Of a stretch of 64,000 bases of DNA, positions 26,546 through 37,830 are shown one piece after another. The position numbers and the translations under genes are program-made. The notes under the pieces were generated by a model. The model had not been told where the DNA came from and did not search any database. It saw only the letters and a list, made by a program, of their open reading frames with translations. This DNA comes from Ricinus communis. Its lineage: Eukaryota; Streptophyta; Magnoliopsida; Malpighiales; Euphorbiaceae. Positions within the stretch are counted from its first letter, which is position 1. Every line of letters begins with the position of its first letter. The DNA is taken from assembly GCF_019578655.1 (NCBI RefSeq), contig NC_063263.1, positions 186,001-250,000 of the forward strand. The letters run 5' to 3'.

Positions 26546-27600
26546 ATGTAGAATTAAGCGTAGGCATGATCAAAGGCAAAGAACATAAAAAGTGGCTGCA
26601 AAATCAAAAGTCACAGCTCTCTACCGAATCCCTCATCCCTTCGTCAGGAGTCAGTATCCATTCCTTGAGTCCGAAGAGTGGACAGCTGCAGTGTGAGAGT
26701 ATCGATCCTGAGGTGTTGGGCCTCGATCTAATATTGGCGATCATCCACCTGCCTTTGCATCATTGGGTTAGACATGTACAAAATCCATCAATAGGTTGGT
26801 GGCAGTCTCTTCCTTTATAGGTACGCAACCAAATCTCTTTTACTCTCTTGTTATTTTTGCCTAAGCTACCCTTTTAGATTTTCAACTTAACAGGCTAAAG
26901 CCTTAACTTTTGCCTAAGTTGCTCTTTCGGGTTTTTAACTTAGCAGACTTCAATTTTTGCGTAAGTCGCCCTTCCGGGTTTTAAATTTAGCTTTTATTTT
27001 TCATTATTTTTCTTTTCCTTTTCCCTTTTGCAGATTTAGTTTTGTGAGAAGCTTCAGATACTAACCATCCCGTAGGACATCTAAGAGTATAAGCTGAAGC
27101 ATATGCAAGTTCAATCAATCGCTACTCCATGGGACCATGATGGCTAGATTTCCTGGTTAAAGGGCATTCCAGACACACTTATCCACCGGACTTGTCTCTG
27201 GTGGAGCATCAAGCATGTCACACTCATGGTGTATGGCAACTGTGTACCTTTATCTGGATTGCGGGCATCCACTTTCTATACAACTATAAGACTTTGCCGT
27301 TAGTACGAGCAGAAGCAACATATTCTGAATTCCTTCCTGAATTCAAAGGCTTCCCATTAAAACAAGATTTCTTAGATAAGATGAAGAGGCTCTAGCCCCA
27401 TCGAGATACAGAGTAAAACTTGGATTCTAAAGGTGATCTAACCATGGATGGCTACTTCAAAGCTTGGTTCGAGCTTTAGATTGCCATCTCTCCTAGATTT
27501 ACAAGGATTAAAAGGACTCGAGAGCTAGTTACTGAGTCTAGGAATACATTTGCAAAGAGAAGGAGAAGATGAAAACATGCTTTTTTTAGATCTCATTTAG
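26546..27600 (+). pseudogene. Coding-like region, possible extra ORF of a Tat-like retroelement
   Basis: Plus-strand frames with broken but protein-like composition. Near 26,600-26,700 one frame reads SKVTALYRIPHPFV then YPFLESEEWTAAV. Near 27,120-27,350 pieces read WWSIKHVTLMVYGNCV and GLRASTFYTTIRLCR. They lie just past the 3' end of a minus-strand Tat-like pol and run in the opposite direction. Tat-lineage elements are known to carry an antisense ORF between pol and the 3' LTR, some with plant-mobile-domain-like proteins. I infer this is such an ORF. Specific family membership (a DUF7745-like or mobile-domain protein) is from memory and unverified. Confidence 0.35.
26853..26990. repeat. 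Tandem repeat of about 50 bp, three units, each with a small inverted repeat
   Basis: Units begin near 26,853, 26,907 and 26,954 with TTTTGCCTAAG (or TTTTTGCGTAAG) followed by a C-T-rich core, TTTCGGGTTTT and AACTTAG. In the middle unit CTAAGTT and AACTTAG can pair. A diverged fourth unit lies at about 27,804-27,850. Confidence 0.65.
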
Positions 27601-27879
27601 TTTGCTTAGAACTTTAGCTTAGTTTTCTCTTTCAGTTAGTGTGTAGAGTAATAAATAGAAATATGTATGTTTGATAAAAATTCTAAAATAGTTTATTCAT
27701 TTAGTAAAGACCCAAATTGGTACATTTTGATATCTCATGATATAACTCCCATCATCAGCCAGTCTTTTCAGATTTTTTAGCTGATTATTTTCTCTCTTAT
27801 TGCCCTAATTTTTGCCTAACTAGCCTTTTTAGGTTTTCTTATCAGCAGGCCTTTTAATTTTTAATTTTTAATTTTTTGT

Positions 27880-30800
27880 ACATAGTATTTCTTGAGATGA
27901 TCTATGTTAATAGGCTCAGAGAACTCTTTGATTTCTAGGTCTGAGATTTTAACAGCACCTTCAAGCAAAATTTTCTTTACCACGGAACTTCCCAATTAGC
28001 TATAAACTTTCCTTTTGGGCCAAATATAATAGGTCTCATATGTTTCAATACTTACCGGCTTTGATTTTTCCTAGCTTTACCTTCTTATTAAACGCCCTAG
28101 CTATCCGTTTCTAATACAGTTGCATATGGTAAAGGGATTTCATTCTTTTTCATCGATCAGAGCCAATTGATAGTATCTTTGCTTGATCCACTAGTACTTT
28201 AGTATTTCAGCCTCTAACACAACTCTCAAGAATTTAAATTCTAACTCAACTAGTAAGACTGCTTCAATCCCATAAACTATAGAGTATGGAATCTGTCCTG
28301 TCGACATCCGCTCAATTATCCAGTATCCCCAAAGTGCAAAGACCTATGATGCTGGATCTTATATTTTGCTAACATGTCTATTATTTCTCCCATGAATTGT
28401 ATGCTATTATTTGCCGCAACATGGTTTAGGACCCCAAACTTGCATATCAAGTTCCTCTCTATAAATCTAGCAATCTGCCTTGCCCCCATCAGTAGTGAAT
28501 GACTCGACCTCAATCCATTTAGAGAAGTAGTTGATCGCCACGACTATGTACCTATGATCATTGGAAAAAGGCTTTATTTCTCTGATGATGTCGATTCTCC
28601 AAGCTACAAAAGACCATGAAGATGATAGGTTATGAAGTTCAATCAATACTATATGACTCAAGTCACTATAGAGCTAACACTCATGACATTTTATTACCAA
28701 AGCTATGCATTTTTTTCCATCGTTAATCAGTAATAACCTTGATGTATGATCTTTTTGGTTAACACTATGTCGCTCATGTGAGCTTGTATAATCCTTTGTG
28801 AATCTCCTCTATTACAACTTTTGCTTTTGTTTTAGTAATACATCGAAACTAGACTCTTGAAGTCATCCTTCTATATAGTACTCCTTCATGGCTGATGTAG
28901 TTCCTAGACTGGATTCGTAGTGCATACCTTTCCTTTACAGTTGCTTCCTCTGGATATTCCTTATCTTCTAATCTTTTCAAATCATGAAACCAAAGCTTCT
29001 CTTCTGATTCAATCTGGACTTGCGTTTAGAGAAGTACTTAATTGCCACAACTATGTACCTGTGATCATTGGAAAGAGGCTTTATTTCTCTAATAATGTCG
29101 ATTCTCCAAGCTACAAAAGACCATGGAGATGTCAAGTTATGAATTTCAGTTGGTACTATGTGACTCAAGTCATAGTAGAGCTAAAACTCATGACATTTTC
29201 TTACCAAAGCTCTGCAATCTTTTTCCATCGTTAATCAGTAATAACCTTGACATATGATCTTCCTAGTTAACACTGTGTCGCTCATGTGAGGCCCGTATAC
29301 TCCTTTATACATCTCCTATATTATAACTTGCGCTTCTATTTTAGTAACACATCGAAGCTGGACACCTAAAGTCATCCTTTTGTATAGTACTCATTCATGG
29401 CTGATGTAGTTCCTAGCCTAGATTCGTAGTGTATACCTTTCCTTTGCAATTGCTTCCTTTAGATATTCCTTTTCTTCTAATCTCTTCAAATCATGAAACT
29501 AAAGCTTCTTTTCTGGTTCGATCTGGACTTTTATTATTCGGTCTTCCTAATAATAAGGTACACATGATTTTATAATCACTAACGGATCCATCAAAAGCTG
29601 CAAGGGGTTATTCCATATAGATTATAGGTTAGCCAATATGTCTACCATCTAGTTCTCATCTCATGGCAAGTGTATAAATGAATGCTTAGAGACGTTGCAA
29701 ACCAAAGTCTTAAGGTAGTTAGCATATGGCTTCGACCTTTCTTCTTTCACTTCCTACTTTACAATGTCTTATTGAATCACCAGTATGGAATCCCTATAGA
29801 CCATCGGTTGTTTCGCTCTTGCTATCATGGCCGCTTCTAATCCAAATAATCACGCTTCATATTTTGCCATGTTATTTGTCGCTTTAAAGTGTAATTTCTT
29901 GGCCATTGGCAGCATTTCTCCTTCCGGCATTACAAAACTACTCCTCGCCCTACACCTTTTGCATTTACTACTCCTTCGAGGTACACTTTCCATTCTTGAA
30001 TCTCGAGTGCCCCTAGATTTTCATCAGAAAACTCAAAATCCTAAGGGTCATCTCCCTCGATTGCATTCTGAGCCAAAAATTCTACTATAGCCCTACCCTT
30101 GACTACTTTTTTGGTGACGCACTCGATGTCAAATTCTGTCAGAAGCACTAACCATCTAGCCAGCTTCCCTATAAGAGACGAAGCTTTAAACAGATACTTC
30201 AATGGGTTTATTCCTGAAATTGCTTGCACTCTATAAAACTAGAAATAGTGTCTCAATTTCCTCATAGCCCATATCATGACCAAACATGTCTTCTCCACAA
30301 GGTTATACTTTGACTCATAAGACATCAATCTCTTACTTAGATAATAGAATGCATGCCCCACATCCATTAGGCCTACATTACGCTACCATTGTCTCAATGG
30401 CTTCCTCATTTTAGGTTAAGTACAGAATCAATGACTTACCATCATTCAACAGCTTCAATACTAATAAATTCATCAGATACTCTTTAATTCTATTCAAGGC
30501 TTTCTAATAGTGCTCATTCTACATAACAGGTTGGTATTTCCTCAAAAGCTTAAAGATAGGATCACAAACTATTGTGAGCTTGGAATTGAACCTGTTGATG
30601 AATCCCAAACGTCCTAGAAATCCTCTGACTTCTTTCTCTATCTTTGGCAATGGCATCTCCTGAGTAGCATGTACCTTGTTCGGATCAATTTCTATTCCCT
30701 GTTGACTCACTATATGCCCTAACAGCTTTCTTGACATTACTTCAAATACACTTTTCTTCGGATTAAGCCTTAAGTTATACCTTTTCACTCGTCCTAAAAA

Positions 30801-31990
30801 CTTATCAAGAGCCTAAAAATACCCTTTTCTTGTTTCAAACTTTACCATCGTATCATCCATATACACCTCCATCGCCTTATGCATAATGTTGTGAAACACG
30901 GTAGTGGCCGCACTCTTATAAGCTACCCCGCATTCTTTAGTCCAAAAGACATAACTTTATAGTAGTATGTACCACATTAAGTGATGAACATTGTCTTCAG
31001 CTTGTCCACTACTGCCATCATGATCTGATTATACTTCGAGAACCCATCGGTAAAGGAATACATCGCACTTGAAGCAACATTATCGACTATCACATCTATG
31101 TGAGGAAGGGAAAAATCATCCTTATGGCATATGCCTTATTCAAGTTTTGATAATCCATACACATTCTTACTTTTCCATCATTCTTTAGAACTAGGATGAT
31201 ATTCACCAACCATTCAGAATAATTGACTACATTGAGAAAATTAGCCCTCACCTGCTTAATAACCTCTTCTTAAATCTTCTTTGTCTATTATGGCCTTAAC
31301 CTTCTCATATTCTACTTGACTGGCTTGATGTGTAGATGAGTTAAAATGTAGTGCTCCACTATTTTCTTATCTAACCCTAGCATGTTGTTGCAAGACCAAG
31401 AAAATACTAATTTTCTTTTCTCTATTATTCTTTCTAATTCTCTCCTTTCCTCAAGAGTTATATCATGAGCTATCGAAATGTTTCTTGGATTCTTATATGT
31501 GCCTAAATTAAATGAATTAATTTGAATGGAATTTATATCAAATATGCACATGTCATGATTACTAAAATATACACTACCATAAAAAAAAACATCACACAAG
31601 TAAGCAAAATCAGAGTTTATATTATTGATCTTGGAAATAACAGAAGCATCATCCTCATAAATATTAGATATTATTACATCATCATAAACTACATTAATAA
31701 TATGCTTATCTATCACAGTAGCTAGCTTTTGTTGACTCAGCTTTTCAGGTAGGAAGACGAACTCTCCAGCTTCAACTCCTCTATTTTAGTGGTGGTTGTT
31801 TCATGGACCTCCTTGATGCTCAGCTCGACCATCCTGTCAATGATCAGATTCTTGAATATCTTAAATCCCGGCATCTTAGTTCCAACTATTATAACAAGTT
31901 CAAGCTCCTTAGAATAAGGCTTGTACTCCTGGACAAATACATCTTTTAGAGTCTTACCCTTTGGCTCTGCCCTCATCTTCATCTTGTAGT
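27880..31990 (-). pseudogene. Tat-like Ty3/gypsy pol, decayed
   Basis: Minus strand. 31982-31312 carries the region leading into RT (ERRELERIIEKRKLVFSWS, MLGLDKKIVEH). The RT catalytic box YMDDTMV lies at about 30,869-30,846, and RT continues through 30788-30519 (LRLNPKKSVF, GFLGRLGFINRF, PIFKLLRKYQP). RNase H follows (LARWLVLLTEFDIEC, VVKGRAIVEFLA) at 30,229-30,041. The integrase core has WSFVAWRIDIIREIKP and YIVVAINYFSKWIEVESF. The order RT-RNaseH-integrase and these motifs fit the Tat/Ogre lineage. Many stops. A 0.5-kb part of the integrase region is duplicated in tandem. No LTR of this element was recognised. Confidence 0.8.
28500..29535 (-). repeat. Tandem duplication of about 505 bp within the integrase region
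   Basis: Copy one spans about 28,500-29,020 and copy two about 29,030-29,535. For example, a segment ending CTATGATCATTGG-like text near 28,540 recurs near 29,046, and a CTTCTAATCTTTTCAAATC segment near 28,965 recurs near 29,480. The copies differ at scattered positions, so the duplication is not recent and is not an assembly echo. Confidence 0.8.
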
Positions 31991-33541
31991 AACCTAGCCC
32001 GTGTCAATATCTTTTGTCACCAATATCTTTTGTTTCTCGTTGTTTGGTACTTGAGATTGGTCGGTTTCTTGCGATGAGGTCGCCACTTCTTTTTCAATCT
32101 CCTCTTCTAAGGCTTACCCATGCCTTTTTGCATCATCAAATTCTTTCAATTCTTTTCTGCTTCTCAAGGTTATTGCACTAGCATTATGCCTTAGATTGAC
32201 AATTGTTTGTGATGGCAATTTACCTTGAAATTCTAATTTGCTCATGAAAGATGCCAATTGCCCTACTTGAGCCTCTAAATTTTGAATACTTGCTCTCGTT
32301 TCCTATTGAAAAACATTTGTATTATTAGCAAGCTCTTTAACAATATCCTCAAGAGACATACCTTGCTTTACGAGAGGTGATTGTTGGAAATTTCCCGATC
32401 TTTGTTGGAAATTTTGATTTATTGATCCATAGCTAAGGTTAGGATGATCCCTATATCCTGGATTGTACGTGTTTGAATATGGATCACACTGCTTATTTGG
32501 AAATCCTCCAACCATGTTAACTTGCTCATTAGAATCCTCTTGAAGTGTTAGACACATGTCGGTTGGATGACTTGGATCAGTACAAACTCCGCAAACTCTG
32601 GCTTTTGGTGCATTTCCTAAGGCCAATTGTTGAACAAGAGAGGTTAGTTTAGAAAATTGAGTTTCGACAGAATTGCTACTTACCTCATTCACTCTTCTTA
32701 GTGTTGAGTCTTGACTGAAGCCAAATTGTTGAGAGTTGGCAGCCATGATGGAGATCAATTCCCTAGCGGCTTGAGCAGTTTTGTTCACTATAGCGTCTCC
32801 ACTAGCGGCATCCATCTTTTTTCTCTCCATGGGTAACAATCCCTCATAAAAGTATTGGATGAGAAGTTGTTCGGTAATTCCATGTTGAGGGCAACTCGCG
32901 CATAATTTTTTGAACCGTTCCCAATATTCATGGAGATTCTCCACATCTTTTTGCTTGATTCCACATATTTCCCTCCTTATACTTGCGGCTCTTGAGGCGG
33001 GAAAGAACTTGTCAAGGAATGCTCTTGGTATATCCGTCCATGTGGTGATAGAATCAGATGGCAAATAGAATAGCCAATCCTTAGCTCTATCGGCTAATGA
33101 AAATGGAAATGCATGCATTTTGATTTGTTCTTCAGATACCCCTTGTAGTCTCATGTTCGAACATAGCACATGAAATTCTTTCAAGTGTTTATGAGGATCT
33201 TCATTCTCAAGACCGTAAAAAGTAGGTAATAAATGTATCAAACCTGATTTTAGCTCAAAGGCTACCTCTAAATCGGGATATTGAATGCAAAGCGGTTGTT
33301 GGTCTACATTTGGTGCCGCCAATTCCCTTAGAGTTCTTCCTTAATTTTCCATGGTTTCTTCTAATTCAGAATCACTTGAAGAATCAACCAAGTCAAAATC
33401 TGTTTCCAATTCCGGAGGTGTAGAAGGCGAAAAAGATTTTGAATTCTTACGACGTTCTTTAGTCTCATTCCTTATTCTTTTTGCGGTTTTCTCAATCTCA
33501 GGATCAAATTCAAATTTTTCTGTATGAGAAGAACGAGACAT
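31991..33541 (-). pseudogene. Athila-like Ty3/gypsy gag
   Basis: Frame 33541-33341 (starts MSRSSHTEKFEF), then after a single TAA in place of a sense codon the same kind of protein continues at 33322-32303. It shows LLPTFYGLENEDPHKHL, PFSLADRAKDWLFYLP, FLDKFFPASR and HEYWERFKKLCASCPQHG (the retrotransposon gag core), then CGVCTDPSHPTDMC (a zinc-knuckle-like cluster). Downstream, after another stop, a coiled stretch (TRASIQNLEAQVGQLAS) and SAITLRSRKEL reach about 32,170. Near 32,000 the sequence switches to Tat-like pol. The lineage call follows the gag pattern and primer site. It is disabled by stops. Confidence 0.85.
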
Positions 33542-33569
33542 AAAAAGAAATAAATCTAATTAAATGACA

Positions 33570-33591
33570 CCAATCTCTGGCAACAACGCCA
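33570..33591 (-). promoter_or_regulatory. Primer-binding site of the Athila-like element
   Basis: Minus-strand TGGCGTTGTTGCC begins five bases past the LTR end. It matches the tRNA-Asp-type site TGGCGCCGTTGCC of Athila elements except for two substitutions. Confidence 0.75.
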
Positions 33592-33596
33592 AAATT

Positions 33597-34924
33597 TGAT
33601 GGGTGTCAAATCCAACAAAAATAAATTCCTACTCTTTAAATAAAAATAACTTGTAAATAGTGACAAGAAGGGTCGAATTCATAGAGATTGGTAAGATTTA
33701 TTTCTTTAACAAAATTCAAATAAAATTAGGAGGGATTTTAAATTTGGAATTAAAACAAATTAAACTAAAAATCAATTAGAAGTAATAATAAGAATTGAGA
33801 AGATAAATCAATGTAAGAAAACTCCAACCCAAGGTATAATCTTAGTTTAATTCATTGAATTGATCATTGATGCAAATATAATTTCCAAATTCATTAATAA
33901 ATTGGTTATAGTTATTGAGAAGCTCTAACAACCTAATTTCTCCTTAATTTTTCGTTAATCAATGGAAGCCATTTGATTAATTCTCTTATTAAATAAACAA
34001 CCATAGAAAAGCTTCTAAGATCTAATTTACCAATAGCAATGCAATTTAGAAAAACTCAATTCTAGCCAACAAATACATAAGATGAATTCATTTATACTAG
34101 ATCATATATCCACATAACATTGGGTATGTTATTCTACTACTAATCATTAGAATAATTAAATAATTACGGATTTAATATTCTAATTTGGCGTAGACTATCT
34201 TGATAATTGAGTAATAGGCCTTTTTACACAATCAACAAAAATAGAATTCCTAATAGGCATAGAAGATATATGAATATTAATAAATTTAAGAAAATAATGA
34301 AGAACAATTAAATCTCACAATTCATATTAATTCAAATCTTAATTAACCTTGAGTTGGAAAGAAAAGAATTCAGCCACACATAATTGTTGTAGAGAAAATA
34401 AAATAAAAAAGAAAGCTAAAACAATGAAAAATATTGGTCTAAGAGTTGGTCCCTTCTTAACCCTAAAACTCCTAATATATATCTTCTAATTCCCCAACTA
34501 AGAAAACTCACCCAATAAGAAATAGTAGAAGTTGTGTCTAAATAGGAATCATTAATTCCTAAATAAACCTTAAATAATAAGGAGTTTTAGTAAATAAATA
34601 CTCCCAAAAATGATCTAAAAATCCATATGGCAAATAATATCACTTTAAGCTTCTTTCCATAAAATTCAGATTTCTAAAAAACCCGTGGTCACGCTCTAAC
34701 TGAAGAGATCTTGTGCCATCTTTTCTCATTTTTATCCAAAACTCTCCAAAACATCAATCTTTATGAAAACTCATCAAATATCATCCTTTTAGCTTCATGT
34801 TGCATCAAAACATTCCGTCTAACATAAAAATCAATAATCACATTTAAGATCCATAATTAAGCACAAATACTCAATAATAACCAAGAAAATATGATAATTA
34901 GTATGCATAAAATGCACATTATCA
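33597..34924 (-). repeat. 5' LTR of the Athila-like element
   Basis: 1328 bp with ends TGATGGGTGTCA (left) and CATTATCA (right). In element orientation it starts TGATAATGTGCATTTTATGC and ends CACCCATCA next to the primer site. A TATA-like stretch is near 34,474-34,482. The right flank is the truncated edge of a 2.2-kb LTR copy, so this element inserted into that copy. The matching 3' LTR was not found in the window. Confidence 0.8.
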
Positions 34925-36062
34925 TACACAAACACAAATCAATCATGTTACCCTAATCATTTAGCTAATTAGATTCAAAATCCAATGAAAAAAATATTAT
35001 CAAATTTAAAATCCTACATATTTATATTATCAAATTCAAAATCTAGCATATCAGAAATATGTTCACTCATAATAAACCCTAATCTAATAATGTAAAATAC
35101 ATATAACAATTATAAAAAATCCTAATCATGTTTCTAGAATCATAAGACAAAATAAACAATTAAAAGAGAAAGTGATGTTGATGATGGTGGATGTGGGGAA
35201 CCATCAGGTTATTATTGTAGATGGTTGTTCTCTGAGTCTCTAGAAAAAATTGGTTGAAAATTCAGTGCTGTTTAGGTTTTGGAAAATCTTCTGTTTTTCT
35301 CTAAAAGAAGTTTCCTAAATCTAGAGTTCTTACTTAGTGACTTATATCTTGCTACCAAAAAAAAAAACCTTTTGCCTTATTTTGAATGTCTGTAAATACC
35401 TAGGTTGCTAGTAGTCACTGCCTATTGAATGTTGCAAATAATTAATGAGCGTAGCTAACTCTAAACCTAGGGCATATATCATTCTATTTATAGTAGTAGA
35501 GTTAGGAAACCCTAGATGAACAGATAAATATTAATTAATTTAAATAAAAAACATCGATTATCTTTCTCTTATCATATTAATATATAATAAAATAAAATAA
35601 AATCTTTTAAATTTAAATTATTATCACTAAAAATATTTAAAATTTCAATAATTATCACAAATGACTTCTAGAAACTCTTTTTTTTTTTATTAATTTCAAC
35701 GTTTTAAGTCAAAAATATGAGCAGAAAGGCATCAAATTCTGAAAAATAACCAATCACCACTGTGTAGAGCCGATTCGATTATATGGAGAGCTGATTGGCT
35801 CTAAAGGTAAAGAGTTCAATTTTCTTTTGGCAATTTAGTCCCTATACTTGTAAAAACAATTGCCATTTCACCCATCAAAATCAATTTTTCTCGACAATTA
35901 TATTCAAATTAATTCAAAAAAGTAATTTTGATTCAATTATTCTTAATCCTAACTTGGATTTGGCCGTCCTCAATTCCTTGAAACTCGAGAAAGACAGTAA
36001 CTTTTATCATAGAATTTTCCGTAATTCCAACGATATCTAGATTCGGAAAATATATGTTGAGA
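34925..36062 (-). mobile_element. 2.2-kb LTR family, copy C, truncated
   Basis: Minus-strand sequence collinear with the 5' half of copies A and B. It carries the family's start (GAATCTAGATATCG-like, 36,035-36,060), a GATTGGCT/AGCCGATT cluster near 35,752-35,805, a TATA box near 35,484-35,493 and the CATCAGGTTATTATTG segment near 35,205. The start has TC instead of TG. The remaining half is missing, cut off by the Athila-like LTR. Confidence 0.75.
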
Positions 36063-37830
36063 GTAAGATTATCATGAATTGCGCATTAGCACAAGTAAAT
36101 TGTTAGTATATATATATAGAGAATGTCAAATTTTTTCATGAGACTCCATTGATAGAATTTTATGAAAGTATGTTATGTTGTTTTCCAATGAGAAAATGAC
36201 ACATTGTCATATTTATAAAAATATTAACTATAATATTAAGAAAATAAATGTAATTTTAAATGCTAATAATGAATATAATAAAAATTTATGACTTATTTAA
36301 ATATAAGACTATTATATTTTTTAAAAATAATTATAATAAATATAAAATTATTATAGCTAATACATATTAATAATAAATCTTATTATCTTTCTAATAAAAT
36401 ATATTTACATTTATATATATATAAATAAAAATAATAGTAAAATAGTAAAAGAATAAATACTCTAAATTTGAATCATAAAAAAGTCAAAAGAAATTTGTGA
36501 CACATAAAAATTTATTAGTAAAAAATTTCAATCTATATATATATGATATTAAAAAGTAATAATAAAAGAGAATAGATAGCACGAATTCAATAATCTGATT
36601 TGTTTTAAAATAATTATTATATGAACGTATGAGAACTTATTAGTACAATGAAATATACACAAAATTAAGAAGTATTTAATTAAGAATTTTAAAGGCTTTT
36701 ATAGATTTTTTTAATGAATTAATTTTAAGGAGTTCCTAAATTTTTAATGACTTTTACAGAATTCATGATTTTATGAATGACTTTTACAGATTTTATTTAA
36801 AAATTTTATAAATATTGATAGACTTTTATTAATCTTCACATACTATTATTTATTTATTATTTAATTATTTAAAAATAAATTTAATTATTTTATTTTTATT
36901 ATTTTCTTCATTTTTTTAACGTTTACTTTAAATATTATTCAACATAATATTATATGCAACTCCATACATAAATAATATAATTCATTTCATTCTTATATTA
37001 AATTCATACTATTTTTATTTTTTTTTATCTCACACCATAAACACTATTTCTTTTGCCAAGAGAATAATTGTTTTTGAAAAAAAATTATCATATATTACAA
37101 TTTATCTTTAATTAAACAACCAAATTCATATTATACTCCTTATATTTTGTTAATTACTTATTTGATAATTTTTTAAACTAATAATAATTACGATTATTAA
37201 TTATTTGATAAATACTTAAATAAAAATATTATGCTTACCAGCATAAAAAATTATCTAAATAATTTTTTTAATAAAATCTAAAAGTCTATATGTGGTGGGA
37301 TTGTTTGCTCAAAATAATTTATTAAATACTTCATTTAAAATTCATATTTGTTATGAAGATTCTTTTAAAATTAAATTAAGATTTTTTAATTAATTTTATG
37401 TGTGAGTATAAAAAATATTATTAATAAATATTTTTTGAATTCTAAAGTTTCATATAGTTTCTTATATTTTTTAATATGGAGAATATAATAAAAAATTAAA
37501 GACGATAATGTATGAAAATTTTAAAAAAAAGATGAGTTTTTAAATATAATTTTTTTTAAAAAAAATTAAAAAATCTTAAAAACTTTTTATTCGTAACAAT
37601 GTATAAAAAAATTACTAAAAATATATAAAATTTTATATTTATAAAAATTAATGATTTTTTGAAAACTAACTTATTTTTAAAAATTTTATAAAAATTATAA
37701 TTAAATATTTTTTTTATAAATTTTTTTGAAACCTTTAAAAGTTTATATTATTAAATGCACTTTCACTTTTAAATTTTTTTCAATTGCTAGTAAAAATTAA
37801 AATTAAAACAAATAATAAACGTCACACAAA
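36063..37830. other. Extremely AT-rich intergenic; no gene seen
   Basis: Dominated by A/T runs and TATATA tracts, with stops in all frames. No terminal repeats, tRNA or protein motifs were seen. It ends where the GC-richer presumptive SRR1 leader begins. Confidence 0.6.

Noticed and set aside
26539..26820. 93-codon plus-strand open frame (MDYVELSVGMIKG...)
   Set aside because: Another frame of the same DNA (YRIPHPFV, FLESEEWTAAV) looks more protein-like, so this frame is probably a shadow; its first residues overlap the end of the gypsy integrase fragment.
36063..37830. Matrix-attachment or centromere-like satellite
   Set aside because: AT-rich throughout but without a repeating unit; nothing beyond composition supports such a call.
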